DNA of 47,886 bases from Emmonsiellopsis sp. PD_33 (taxonomy: Eukaryota > Ascomycota > Eurotiomycetes > Onygenales > Ajellomycetaceae), in the NCBI GenBank assembly GCA_032988165.1, contig JANTQF010000269.1:1-47886 (forward strand), in the 5' to 3' direction. Numbering within the stretch: position 1 is the first letter of the stretch; each line of letters begins with the position of its first letter. A program made the translations under genes and the position numbers. The notes under the pieces are model-generated. The model worked only from the letters and a program-made list of their open reading frames with translations. It did not search any database and was not told the DNA's origin. This document shows positions 23,980 to 35,900 of this stretch, in pieces.

Positions 23980-24955
23980 ATGCCGGCGGAACTTCCCAAA
24001 AACTCCAGAGCCTGGTCACTTGGGGTAAAGAAGCATGGAATCCAGAACCACACAATTTTTACGATTGATGGGGCCACAACCATAGAGTCGGCGTCGAAGA
24101 TCAGCATTAAGCAACACCTTATGCTGAGAACATTACAATCCAAGATATACAACCCATTGTTTATTCCATTGGTACCCCTAGGTTTGGCCCAGTACCATAC
24201 AGCTGCCTCGAAATGGCTGGAGGAGTTCCCCCCTTATCAGCGTTATCTGGCAAGCATCGAGAAGACGAAGGACATAACCCCACTCACAGACAGTGACGAA
24301 TTTGATCTGGGGCTGTTCGAAATTCCACGGGCCCAACAGCTACAGGTACTGAACCTCTTAGGGGGACAAGGAGGGGCGCTGAAACTTTACGAAGAGACTG
24401 TGAACGGAGCACTGATTTCATTTCTCTCCGCCCTCTCTCTGAAACACCCTGATCGGCGTGGCTCGGAGTGGGTGCCAACACGGCTCCCATTCAAGGTGAA
24501 GTTCGGCAAGGTTGAATACGAAGCGCGTATTGATGGCTACTTTGGCAATATTCAAACCTCCAGCATCCTTGTCATCGTCGAGGCCAAAGCAGGAAACAGA
24601 GAAAATCATGAAACTCAGGTTAGCAGGCAAGAGGATGCGGAGATAGTGGCATGGATCATGGCCAATGACATACCACCTCAAAATCCGTATGTAGTCCACT
24701 GCCAACCGAACTAATGGAGGTACTGACTGTGATAGAACCTGGCTAGTATCCCAGGACGGCAAAGAGTTATATCTCACCCACGTCTCTTTCAGTGACCGCT
24801 ACAAGACATACCTACGAACAGGCACCCCCACCAACCCTCAAAACCCGAACGATTTCCTGCGAATAAAGCGGTACGGGCCGTGGAAGTTGGACGACTGGAG
24901 AGAAATAGATGAGTTTGCCAAAGCCGTCTTGGCGATCATGCTTCAAGTGGCGTAA
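23980..24955 (+). CDS. PD-(D/E)XK nuclease-like protein, function unknown
   Basis: Two exons, 23980-24686 and 24736-24955, give 308 residues. The intron starts GTATGT and ends GATAG; only this splice keeps the frame that reads TWLVSQDGKELYLTHVSFSD. The centre carries a pattern like the PD-(D/E)XK nuclease core: EARIDGY with Asp185, then ILVIVEAKAGN with Glu201 and Lys203, and a Gln/Glu-rich helix after it (SRQEDAEIVAWI). The C-terminal part ends in a KRYGPWKLDDWREIDEFAKAVLAIML helix region (read in pieces). It resembles a fungal group of orphan proteins, often present in several copies per genome, that I know only as hypothetical. Nuclease activity is an inference from the D-x15-ExK spacing. 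It lies in the ACTAGT-rich accessory stretch. Confidence 0.7.
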
Positions 24956-25403
24956 GGTTTTTGCGGGGGGGGGGGAGCCAATCCGATTTCCTTTTCATTT
25001 GACCTTCTTAGAACCTTGGGACCTGGAGAAGTTACGGAGGTTAGTTAACTAGAGGTTATATGGGGGGGGGTACAGTGGCATGTTATAACCCAGGTTACTA
25101 CATATGTTAATAACTAGACTTGACCAAATTGAGAGATTTCCACCTGGCAGCCATTTCTTCTTCCGATTGGGATTAAAACCGTACTTTTTAATTGCTTTGC
25201 TAACTAGTACACACTGCACTCCACAGAATAGCGTAGCCTCCTCGAGTGCCAGGAATGCATATGTTTGTTTATTCCACTCAGTATTTATTTGATTTCCGCC
25301 TCTCCTATGATATCTAGCTACGCTGAAAATTGACTTGAAGTTAGACCAGAATCGCCAGATCGACCCTCAGATAAACCCTCATCTCGCAGACGGCAATGCA
25401 AAC
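24956..25403. other. Intergenic region upstream of the phosphotransferase
   Basis: It contains long G runs (about 24,962-24,974 and 25,061-25,070) and words such as TTAGTTAACTAG and AACTAGTAC. No gene is supported; the frame before 25,404 has only a non-ATG start. Confidence 0.5.
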
Positions 25404-26306
25404 ATGACGACGCCACAAAACGGCAAGCCATTTGCCTTGGGCTACCTTGATCAAGGCAAAACATACATCCTCCTGCGCGGTAGGCTGTTCGACCTTCCAC
25501 CGTCCGGAACAGAGGGCCTCGATCCGCACGCCGAAGTCATCACCGTCCTCAGCCGTCAGGGGGGAAGACTTGTCCTCCAGCACGACTCCGACTACATCTC
25601 CAAATCCGGGACAGCAATAAGAAAGTCTGAATCCGAAGCCATGAAACTCGTAGCGAAGCACACCTCAATTCCCGTCCCCCGCGTTATCTACGCCCAGTTT
25701 CTCGCCGGGGACAATATCACATCCCCTAACCCCAGCGGTAACAATATCGGAATGACCATTATCCCCGGCGCACCCCTCGACAAGTCATGGAACAGCTTGG
25801 ACGATGAAACCAAGCAGTCTGTCTGTAACCAAACATGGAACCTTATCGCCAAACTCCAAACTATCCCACGCCCAGCACACTTGGACGGTCTCTTCCAGGG
25901 CCTGGCCGACGGCTCGCCAACAGAAGATGCACTTCTTGAAGACCTCAATCAACCACCTCAACCCCTGCGAACCGACGACGATCTCCGCGCCCGCATCTAT
26001 CAACGCTACCTCCATTGCGGCGGCCTGAAGTACAAGGATGAACTACTGACAATGCTTCCACAGTCCTCCGCCAGTGTCTTTACGCATGCTGATATTGCCC
26101 CGCGCAATATCATGGTTGACGAGAGGCATGGGATCACTGGGATACTGGACTGGGAATGGGCGGGCTGGTATCCAGATTACTGGGAGTATGCGCAGATCAT
26201 GCGGCCTGCGTGTCGGCTGGGTGATTGGCAGGAATGGATGGACCGCACGGCGCCGCAGCGGTGGGATATAACCGGTATCGCTGCGGCTAGGAGGGTTTTG
26301 TTCTAG
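25404..26306 (+). CDS. APH-type phosphotransferase (aminoglycoside phosphotransferase family)
   Basis: A single exon of 300 residues starts at the first ATG (MTTPQNGKPF). The protein-kinase-like APH fold is shown by the Brenner motif HADIAPRNIM with His228, Asp230 and Asn235. It is followed by ILDWEWAGWYPDYWEY with the metal-binding Asp249. The N-lobe has the usual SESEAMKLVAKHTSIPVPRV order. Fungi carry many such enzymes. They phosphorylate small molecules or choline-like substrates, and their true substrates are largely unknown, so drug resistance should not be assumed. Length is normal; the C-terminus is short. The gene is convergent with the macrodomain gene, with 238 bp between the stops. 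It may or may not belong to the PKS neighbourhood. Confidence 0.88.
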   Translation: MTTPQNGKPFALGYLDQGKTYILLRGRLFDLPPSGTEGLDPHAEVITVLSRQGGRLVLQHDSDYISKSGTAIRKSESEAMKLVAKHTSIPVPRVIYAQFLAGDNITSPNPSGNNIGMTIIPGAPLDKSWNSLDDETKQSVCNQTWNLIAKLQTIPRPAHLDGLFQGLADGSPTEDALLEDLNQPPQPLRTDDDLRARIYQRYLHCGGLKYKDELLTMLPQSSASVFTHADIAPRNIMVDERHGITGILDWEWAGWYPDYWEYAQIMRPACRLGDWQEWMDRTAPQRWDITGIAAARRVLF

Positions 26307-26383
26307 ATGGGGTTCTCTCTACCTTGGCCTTCTAGAACTCGTTGCTGATGCGGGGCTAATTGTGGGAAAAGAAGGGACGGGGG

Positions 26384-26437
26384 GGTATCTAACTACTACC
26401 ACTAGTAAGTAGACCGCGGTATCTAACTACTACCGCT
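26384..26437. repeat. Short direct repeat, unit about 20 bp, spacing 34 bp
   Basis: GGTATCTAACTACTACC followed by A or G and CT occurs at 26,384 and again at 26,418. ACTAGT lies between the copies. It sits between two convergent genes. No function is evident. Confidence 0.6.
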
Positions 26438-26544
26438 GGTACAATGATGATTCCTGAGAAACACGTCCCTGGCGCTTAGTACTATTTAAGAGAACCCCCC
26501 CAAGACACTCAGCCAACCCATATCCCATACTAGAACCCCCTCCC

Positions 26545-27497
26545 TCACTCCCCAACCGGCCGAACAATCCTCATCCCCACCCCCACCTCCTCAAGAACCC
26601 CCCTCGTCGCTTCCCACGGCACCCCAAACAGCCCCGCGTTAAACCTACACCCCCACAACTCCCCCATCCCCATCCCCATCCCCATCCCCATCTCCTCCTC
26701 CCCCTCCCCTCCATCCCCCTCCATCTTCATCCGCTCAATCTGCCCCTTCAAATCCCCCACCGCCAACCGCGTATTCTCCAGAATCACCCCCGCCGCACTC
26801 CGCTGTCGCCCATAGTTGAATGACGTGAACAGGCAGACGATCCAGTGCTTCTTGCCCGCGCCACGGAGGACGGTGGTGGTGGTGGTCGTGGTGGTGCCCC
26901 GACCTCGTCCGCGCGGGGGTGCGGGGACGGTGACGGGTTGGCGGTGGTAGTCTGCTGGCTGGGGGGGGATGAGGAGGGCGGTGCCTTCGGGGAGTTTGAG
27001 GGTGCGGGGCTGGGGTTGGGGTTGTGGTTGTTGTATTTTGCTGGCTGTGGTGGTGGTGGTGGGATTGGCAGGGCGGGTTTGTGGGGTGGAGAGGTGGGAG
27101 CGGCAGTGGGCGTGGTAGATTAGGTAGGCGGCTGGGTACTGGGGGGTGTCAACATATACTAGTAGTAGTAGTAGTAGTACTAGTATAGACAGAAGATAGA
27201 TACTAGACCAAACATACCCTCTGCTTAAACACCTCTGCGATCCCGCTGCCCCATGAGCCCTGGCAGTTACAGGCATCTAACCCACCCGCCCAATTTAAAT
27301 GTTAGCCCCTCCCCTCCCCTCACGACGCGTGGCTGTTTATACTAAGTTATGGATAAAGAAAGGGGTGAAACAGAAATAAAACAAAGAAATCAAGACATAC
27401 GAATCAACACCGCCCCCTCCGGCGCGTCTGAGAAGAGGTCGCCTTGGAGCTCTGTGATGATACTGCTGTCGCTGCTGCTGCTGCTGGTGGTGGCCAT
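26545..27497 (-). CDS. Macrodomain protein, Poa1-like ADP-ribose 1''-phosphate phosphatase
   Basis: Three exons, 27497-27401, 27276-27218 and 27138-26545, give 249 residues with all phases closed. Exon 1 begins MATTSSSSS and ends in ELQGDLFSDAPEGAVLIH. Exon 2 carries HACNCQGSWGSGIAEVFKQR, the macrodomain loop that binds ADP-ribose. Exon 3 has YPAAYLIYHAHC, EGTALLIPPQ, GKKHWIVCLFTS, NYGRQR and the closing CRFNAGLFGVPWEATRGVL. This matches yeast Poa1, which removes the phosphate of ADP-ribose 1''-phosphate made during tRNA splicing. Two low-complexity inserts interrupt the fold: a Gln/Pro and Gly/Arg/Thr-rich loop and a Met-Gly repeat encoded by a CCCCAT microsatellite at about 26,646-26,690. 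Both lie at positions where loops are expected. Confidence 0.88.
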
Positions 27498-27949
27498 CTT
27501 GCTGTTTGTGTTTGTTGCGGGTTGGGTTAAATTGATCGTGTAGTTATTGGGTCTCCTGAGTATAGAGTATGTGGTGGTGGGAACTTGAAACGGACGGAAG
27601 ATAAATATGTTGTTGGTTACTAGTATACTAGTTACTACAGTGACTCCGTCGATGTGTTGACTCAGTGACTGGACTGCTGGAGGAGATAGAGATATATTAT
27701 CCTCGGGTGAGTTAGTGAACTAGTAAGTACTTGAGGGTAATTACATATGTGCCATAGCTTAATATTTTATTTCAGGTCCATCACTTGAAGAATACTAGTA
27801 AAAGCACTTTGTTGAGGGGGTTATCAGTGGCAATATGGAGAATTGATGTGGTCCGTGGCTGGCTGAGTAACTAGTCACTAAGCTAGGTCTTGGCTTCAAC
27901 GTCCACCCATCCTCCACGAGACATTCCATCCTCCAACCCTTATGCCATG
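27498..27949. other. Upstream region of the macrodomain gene
   Basis: 452 bp separate the macrodomain start from the end of the FSH hydrolase. It is rich in ACTAGT words (GTTACTAGTATACTAGTTAC at about 27,615, then near 27,718, 27,790 and 27,868). No gene is supported. Confidence 0.55.
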
Positions 27950-28960
27950 TCAGAGTTGGATCATCTCCCTCACCGCTTCAGCTAGCTCAGTAACCACCAG
28001 CCCGCCGCGCGGGACCGTATGCCCCTTGCCCGTGTCGAACAGCTGGGCCTTCTCCGGCTTGCACACATTGAACAGCGCCAGCGCCCCGTGTCGGTAGGGG
28101 TCTGCGCATCACAGGTCAGTGCCATGTTCCTGTCCGTTAACTAGGGGAATCGACCATGTTACCATATGCGCCCACCACGTGTAGTGTCGGGACATCAATG
28201 ACGAGATCACTTTCGTCCCACAGAACCACAGCATCATCTGGAGAAACCGGTGGCCAGCCCATAAAGAACATGGCACATTTGATCCGCTTCGGCCGCCCGG
28301 TTTCTCGAAGTCGTTGGTCTTCGTCCAGGAGAAGCGTTGCTGCCATAGACGCCCCTTCGCTGTAGCCTACGATCCCCTCGATTTCCGGATGCCTATCCAG
28401 GAAATCATAGAGGTAGTCTAAGACGGTTTGATGGTTGCGCCAGACGACCGCATCGCGGGCCAGTGTTCGCATAACATCTTCTGGGTTATGGCCCACGGGA
28501 AACTGTCGAATTTCGCTCAGAATCGTGGATTCGGCGTTACCACCGTCATCCACCCATCGATAATGCGGCCCTTTCCCGAAATAGTCCCCGAACCCTAGTT
28601 ACCACCACGTTGTAAACAACCAGATTACAACAATCGAGAGAAATGGATACTCACCCGGTGGCGGATTCACCTCAACGGGCGCATTGATATAGTGGAAAAC
28701 GGCGGCCTTGTCAGTTTCAAGTTCACGCTGAAGTGGCGCTAACATCATTTATCGAGTCAGTCACTGCACGAGGAACGTCGAGGGACGGCAATCCGTACCT
28801 AACTGGATGCTTATATTCTGATATGCTATCAATCAGCAACCACGTCATAGTTCATGCATGGGGTTATCATGGCATCGCCGAATTCATAAAAGTCATGACC
28901 CGCGAGTGATATGCTTACGTTGATATTCCCGATGGCGCCATGGAGGCATAGAAAATGCAT
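27950..28960 (-). CDS. FSH1-family serine hydrolase (probable PKS-associated thioesterase)
   Basis: Five exons, 28960-28919, 28817-28799, 28738-28655, 28594-28163 and 28101-27950, give 242 residues. Every intron is GT-AG and phases close. The alpha/beta-hydrolase fold starts MHFLCLHGAIGN. The nucleophile is Ser127 in IVGYSEGAS. The likely acid is Asp193 in GAYGDPYRHG and the base His220 in DTGKGHTVPR. FSH-type hydrolases occur in many fungal polyketide clusters. LovG of the lovastatin pathway, for example, releases the product from a reducing PKS that has no thioesterase. This gene is divergent from exactly such a PKS, with 1,028 bp between the starts, so the same role in trans is likely though not proven. 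Confidence 0.88.
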
Positions 28961-29988
28961 GACGAATTATTCCGAAGGAGATCTCTTGACCAAGGTGGGG
29001 ATGCTGCTTCTCGCACAGGATATCTCAACCATTTATTTGGGTAAAGGGACAGCAGCCCGGCTGTGAAAGCATTGTGGCTGCGGGTTGTCTAATATACCAG
29101 GACTGCGGTGATTCGCTTGCTAAAAATCGGGGCACATGCGAATGAGGGCGAAGACCATATTCACATAACGTCATAACCCTTGAGAATGAGATAACCACAT
29201 ATTTGTGGGATGCGCTATCGAAATTGAACTCGCTCCTGCATTCCGCTATTGAAAGCTTGTTGGCAGAGATCCACCAATGGCGTGCATGATGTGGACTACG
29301 TTCAGAAGCTTGCCAGTCCATTGGATATATCGTTACTCCTGTATGGAGCATGACTGGAGTGAAGGTAAGAACAGATATTTTTGGAGACTGCTGTCTTCAA
29401 CTCTGCGAAAAACAAGATCCCGTTCCCTTCTTCTTCATCTGATGTTTTGTTCATGCCAAGGGATGTCTGTGTGGCTGACCACGCCGATCCTCTTTTCCAC
29501 CGATCTTGCAGATCTTGCAGATCTTACTAGTTAACTAGTTCCTCAAACTCCTCCAGCTAAATACTCTAATTTAGCCCTATCACCTCCTGCACTGTGCAGG
29601 CACACCCCAAGCTCCATTTAACATCTTTCACCAAAATTGCGTCAACATGTGCGCTGGATTTCAATAACTACTCTAGTACCCAACATGTGCGCTAGACTTC
29701 AGGACTAATAACTACTAGTACCCAACATGTGTGCTGGACTTCAGGACTAATGCCGAAGTGTGGTCTTGTTGGAGTTGCGTATTATTTTCAAAAGAGGTAT
29801 TTCAATCGGTTGAGAACCCCTCTTGAAAGAGATAGTTTGGTTTATTCTATTTCGTTATGCGGTACTATTACTTGCCACCACAATCAGCTCTCAGACGAGT
29901 ACAACAGCTCGTTAACAGAACCTCTTGAGTTTTTATTGCTCTGGTTGACAATCACTACCCTGCACTTTTTTTTAATAACATTCTCACC
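28961..29988. promoter_or_regulatory. Shared divergent promoter of the FSH hydrolase and PKS genes
   Basis: The region separates the two start codons and has no supported gene; the frames in it lack motifs. It contains TTACTAGTTAACTAGTTCC at 29,521 and the three-copy repeat listed separately. Co-regulation of the pair is inferred from the head-to-head layout. Confidence 0.6.
29643..29750. repeat. Three direct repeats in the PKS promoter
   Basis: CAACATGTGYGCTRGA-like units start at 29,643, 29,681 and 29,723, spaced 38 and 42 bp. Each is followed by a TTCAGGACTAATAACTACTAGTACC-type segment (partly missing in the first copy). Each unit has the palindrome ACATGT. The last copy ends about 240 bp before the PKS start. 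Binding of a cluster regulator is possible but unproven. Confidence 0.75.
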
Positions 29989-32900
29989 ATGGGTAACATC
30001 GATATCTCAGAGGAAGGCCATCAGCCTGCGTCTGCAGCAGGGCACCCTGCAGTGAACGACGGCATATCGGAGCCAATAGCCATAGTCGGGTACGCTTGTC
30101 GACTTCCCGGGCATGTCTCGTCCCCAACCGACCTGTGGGAGTTGTGCACGCGTCGAAGAAGTGGCTGGTCACCTATCCCCCCAGATCGATTTTCTTCCGA
30201 AGCATATCGCCATCCATATGCATCTAAAACCGGCACATTTAATCCGGCTGGTGGTTACTTTCTCCAAGAGGATATCTCACGCTTCGATGCACCCTTCTTC
30301 AACATTACTCTCCAGGAGGCTCAGTCAATGGACCCGCAGCAGCGACTACTGCTAGAATGTTCCTTTGAAGCATTGGAAAGCGCTGGCATTCCCAAAGATA
30401 TATACTCTGGCCAAAATGTCGGTGTCTTCATTGGTGGCAACTTGGCCGACTATGAAGTGAATAACGTTCGCGATGTGGAAACGATCCCAATGTATCAAGC
30501 CACAGGTTGCGCGCCGTCTCTACAGTCAAACCGCATCTCATACTTCTTTAATTTTCGGGGACCAAGCCTGACGGTAGATACCGCCTGCTCCTCCTCCCTC
30601 GTTGCCCTTCACTATGCTGTTCAAAGCCTGCGTAGTGGCGAGTCGGCGGCGGCGATTGTCGGTGGATGTCGCCTCAATGTACTTCCCGACTTTTTCGTTT
30701 CCATGTCTATGTCACAGTAAGCCCCTGCACGCTTTCCCCAGTTCCAATCCAGACATCTAAATAAAAGCAGGCTCTTCAACGACGAAGGTCGGACCTTTGC
30801 ATTCGACGAACGGGCACAATCGGGCTTTGCAAGAGGCGAGGGTGTTGGTACGGTGGTTCTCAAGCCACTGAGCGTGGCGTTGCGAGATGGCGACCGCATT
30901 CGAGCCATCATAGCAAACACAGGCGTCAACCAGGATGGCAAAACCCAAGGAATTACGCAACCCAGTGGGCAGGCTCAGGAGTCCCTCATCCGCCATGTAT
31001 ACAAAACCGCTAATCTAGATGTCAATGACTGTGGTTTTGCAGAGATGCACGGCACTGGGACAAAAGTTGGAGACCCCATTGAAGCAATGGCTGTGTATCG
31101 AGCGCTTGCTCTGCATCGCTCGCCTCAGGATCCATTATATATAGGATCCGTTAAATCCAATGTCGGCCATTTGGAAGGGGCAAGTGGGATCATTTCGGTG
31201 ATTAAGGCTGCAATGATGCTGGAGAACGATCTCATATTACCTAATATGGATTTCGAAACCCCCAACAAGAACATTCCTCTTGATGAGTGGAATATGAAGG
31301 TCGGTGTTCCTCTATTCCGTGAGCCCTATGGTTGCTAACAAATCCTATACAGGTCCCGTCATCCACACGACCATGGCCACGGAGGAAAAAGTACGTTAGC
31401 GTTTCTAACTACGGGTTTGGCGGGACAAATGCGCATGCAGTACTCCAAAAGCCGCCCTTGCCCTCGAAGCATACTTTAACCGCATCTCCTGACACAAAAC
31501 GCAAACTTTTTGTCATCTCTGCCAACAGCAACGAAGCTTTGCAAGCGCGAGCCAGAGAATTGGGAATCTACTTCGAACAACACCCAGAAGTATTCGAGAA
31601 CATGCTGTTCACCAATGTTGCCTATACTCTGGGTAGTAGAAGGTCTCATCTGACCTACCGGGCGGCGTTTTCTACTACCTCTCTCGATCATCTTGGGATC
31701 CAGTTGGCGCAAATGAAAGGTAATGCCTTTCGGGTCACCGGAACTCCCAATGTTGGCTTTGTTTTCACTGGACAAGGAGCTCAGTGGGCTCAGATGGGCA
31801 TGTCATTAGCTGAAGAATATCCCGTTTTTTCTTCGGTGATGGAGGAGGCGGATAGGGTTTTACGTGATCTAGGTGCTGGTTTCTCGCTGATTGAAGAGAT
31901 GCGCAAGGAACCAAATATTTCCGATATAAATGCACCTCATATCAGCCAACCCGCCTGCACAGCTCTGCAGATCGCTCTGGTGGCTTTGTTCAAATCCTGG
32001 GGTATTCGCCCATCTGCTGTGGTGGGACATAGCTCTGGCGAGATCGGTGCTGCATATGCTGTTGGTGCTTACAATTTGAAGTCGGCCATGACGCTCGCTT
32101 ACCACCGTGGTCAAATGACTCTTTTGCTTAAGCATAGATACCCGTCCTTGAAAGGCGCTATGCTTGCTGTCGGAACTAGTCAGGATACAGTGCGCCCAAT
32201 CCTAAAGTTACTCCGAGCTGGGTATGCTACTATCGCTTGCGTCAATAGCCCGTCCAGCATTACCGTTTCTGGCGATTGCCTTGCAATTGACGAGCTCGAG
32301 TCGATCCTGCAAGAAAAGCATCTGTTTTGTCGGAGATTGAAAATCGATGTTGCCTACCATTCCGACCACATGGACAAAATATCCGAAGACTACCTTTCGA
32401 CTATCAAGTCAATCCATCCGGAGCCTTTAACGAACGCCACATTCTATTCCTCTGTCCTTGGTCGCCTCGTCGAGAGTACAGAGCTCGGCCCTGAGTATTG
32501 GGTGAAGAATCTCACGTCACCCGTATTATTCCCTGATGCTATTGGCGAAATGTGCTCGAGCAAATCGCCACCCCATCTACTGTTCGAGATTGGCCCACAT
32601 TCTGCATTGAAAGGCCCCGTTATTGACACCCTGAAGAATCTGGGGGCGGGCACCGCAAAGATCCTCTACGCGTCTGCCATTGTCCGCGGCGCGGATGCGA
32701 TGGAGTCGATCCTGAACTCTGCCGCCACCGCCTACCGACAAGGAGTCAATCTCGACATGAACGCAGTCAACTTTCCCCGTACCAATGCTCGCCACAATAG
32801 CGTTGTGGGGGATTTACCCGGCTATCCTTGGCAACATGGCACTCGATATTGGCACGAGCCACGCATTGCTCTGAAACATCGGACGAGAGATGGGAAGAGG

Positions 32901-35900
32901 AATGACGTGTTAGGAGTGCTTGCCAACTACTCTAATGACATGGAACCAACGTGGAGAAACATTGTCCGTTTAGATGAGGTTCCCTGGCTCCGTGATCATA
33001 AAATGCAGGGACTACCAGTATTTCCGTTGGCTGGTTATGTGAGTATATCTCGACATAATCTATTGGTAATTTGCTGACAGGAATAGTTGTCCATGGCTAT
33101 CGAAGCCATTCAACGACGCGCGGAAACCCGAGGTATATCGTTTTCCGGATTCGAGCTACGCGAGGTGGTGGTTAGGTCGGCACTCGTCCTGGGCGACGAT
33201 TCCGATGTGGAAACAACCATTTCCGTGCGGCCATACTCCGACAGTTCGCGGGCATATTCAGCCAGCTGGGATGAATTCAAGATTAGCTCCTGGGCTGCCG
33301 AGCGTGGCTGGACTGAACATTGTCGCGGTCTTATTCGTGTTCAAAATACAAAAGCCTCGAACATCTCCAGCTTATCCGAGATGGAGACCCTTCATCGACA
33401 GGCTCGTATGGTCAATATCAAGACGGCCTCTACTCAAAGTATCAACTCGGATAAACTTTATCAGGCATTAAAAAATTTAGGAGCTGACTACGGGCCAACC
33501 TTCCAGGGGGCCGAAAGTTGCTTCGCTGATTGCCAACATTCACACGCTGAGATCCACGTCAGAAACACCAAAAGTGTCATGCCTAAAGGGTTTGAACCAG
33601 ATTTAATTGTCCATCCTGCCTTTCTGGACGGTTTCTTGCATCTTGTCTGGCCCATTCTAGGGCCTGGACGGGTGGAAACAACCACTCTTTACATGCCCAC
33701 TAGCATTCAACGCGTATATATCGACCTCAAGACGCCAAGATTGCCAGGAGAGCATGTCAAGGCCTTCTGCAAGGGGGGTACGAGACAAGCAATGCCAGAA
33801 CCTACTCGGTTTGATATTTTGATGACCGCCCACGACTCAAATGAGATAGTTGCCTCTTTGGAAGGCCTCATCATGACCCCAATTCGAGACGCAAAGATTG
33901 GGTCAGATGACCGATTGCGGAAGCTCTGTTACCGTTTTGAATGGCAACCTCTAGTCACTTCAAAGGCCAGCACCAATGGGCTGCTTACCGCCGAAAACGG
34001 GACTGGAATGAACGGGCTTGGAGTTGGTCGGGAGGAGTGTGCTTCATCAACAGATGAAAATACTATCCTCAATGGTCAGATTCCGCCACGTGATGCTCGT
34101 TTAATCGAAACCCCCGCCATCAATGGAAATGGCGTACACAGTCACCCCGTCACCAACGGCCATACCATCCCGCTGTCGAAACACCCACTATTGAGTGAAC
34201 CAAATTCAGTGAATGGCTTTCACATTAATGGCCATGCCGAATCTGAGGCTGCCGCCTTTCATGTAGCCGTTTTTGGTGCCCCCAATGACGTCGCCACACA
34301 GCTATGCGAGGCTATCACTACGCTAGCTCCTCAGTCGAGTATCCATGGATTGGAAGACATCGAATGCTCCGGGAAGGATGTGATAATCCTTGAAACCGGC
34401 ACAAGCTCCCTACGGAACCTTATCCCTTCCTTGTTCAACAGTTTAAAAAGAACATTACTCACCGCCAACAGTGTACTCTGGGTATATCGCGAGGATATGC
34501 CGGATTCCCAGATGACCGTTGGTCTCGCACGGTCCGTCCGATCGGAGACTATGGGCAAGATTTTGACACTGGGAATCGACGCTGAGAATCTCAGCGTCGC
34601 CGCTATTTCCGTCATTGATACCATCAATGCTTTGTGGCCGAGCGAAGGAATACCCTGTGAAGAACGCGAATTTAAATCCAATGGCTCGGGTATCTTGGTC
34701 CCACGCGTCATTGAGGATGATACAGCAAACAGCTTCATTCGCAACGAAACAGAGAATATGGCTACTTTTACCCAGCCATACGCACAGGCCAGTCGGCGGT
34801 TCAAGCTTCAAATAGAAAACCCAGGCTCGCTTGACTCCCTTTTTTTTGCGGATGATATCCCATCCCCGTTAGCGGAAAACGAGGTTGAAATCGAGGTTAA
34901 AGCCACCGGTGTTAATTTCAAGGACGTGGTGGTTTGCATGGGCCAGTTGTCTCAGCCATACATTGGCATTGAATGCAGTGGGATTGTATCCTCGGTTGGT
35001 AGCAACGTGAAGACGGTCAAGGTTGGCCAAAGAGTAATGGCCATGCCCGAGGGTGGCTATTCCACCTATGCACGATGCTTGGAAACTAGCCTCTACCCCA
35101 TTCCCGCGGATCTGTCCTTCGAAGAAGCGGCAACCATGCCAGTTGTCTTCTGCACAGCATACTATGGGCTGTTTGACCTGGCGAGGCTGCAACGAGGTGA
35201 GCGAGTATTGATCCACGCTGGAGCAGGGGGGGTTGGCCAAGCTGCAATTATGATATCGCAGATGGTCGGAGCGGAAGTCTATGTGACCGTTGGAAGTGAT
35301 GAGAAACGGGATTTCTTGATGCAACGGTATTCGATCCCAAGCGACCGGATTCTTTGCAGTCGAGATGCATCATTTGCCTCTGGCATCCGACTTCTAACCA
35401 ACAACGAAGGAGTCGATGTCGTTTTAAACTCATTGGCTGGTGAGCTCCTTCGGGAGACCTGGAATTGCCTCGCGCCATTTGGGCGGTTTATTGAAATTGG
35501 CAAGGCAGATATTACAAGGAATACTGGCCTTGAAATGTCTCCATTTGAACACAACGTCATGTTTGCTTCCGTGGACCTCACCAAAGTTGCCAAGCAGCGC
35601 CCGCAGTTGATGCGACGAATCTTGAGCGACATAAGCCGACTAACGAGCGATGGATCGATCAGGCCGATCTCGCCCATTGCTATCCATCCTATATCTGAGA
35701 TCGAGGTTGCTTTGCGAACACTTCAAGCTGGGAAGAACATTGGTAAACTTGTCGTTGTCCCTCAAGCCAACGATCAAGTCAAGGTATGGACTATCTAGAT
35801 CTGCCGGAGCGTTGGAGCGTTGGGGCTGAAACTGACGTATTCAATAGGCCGTAGCTCCAAAAACAGGCACTGGCCTCCTCCAGTCGGACGGCTCTTACAT

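Noticed and set aside
24687..24735. Frameshifted pseudogene reading of the PD-(D/E)XK-like gene
   Set aside because: A canonical GTATGT...TAG intron of 49 bp restores one continuous frame, so no break is needed.
25335..25403. N-terminal extension of the phosphotransferase
   Set aside because: The extension begins with TTG, not ATG; the first ATG is at 25,404 and suits the family.
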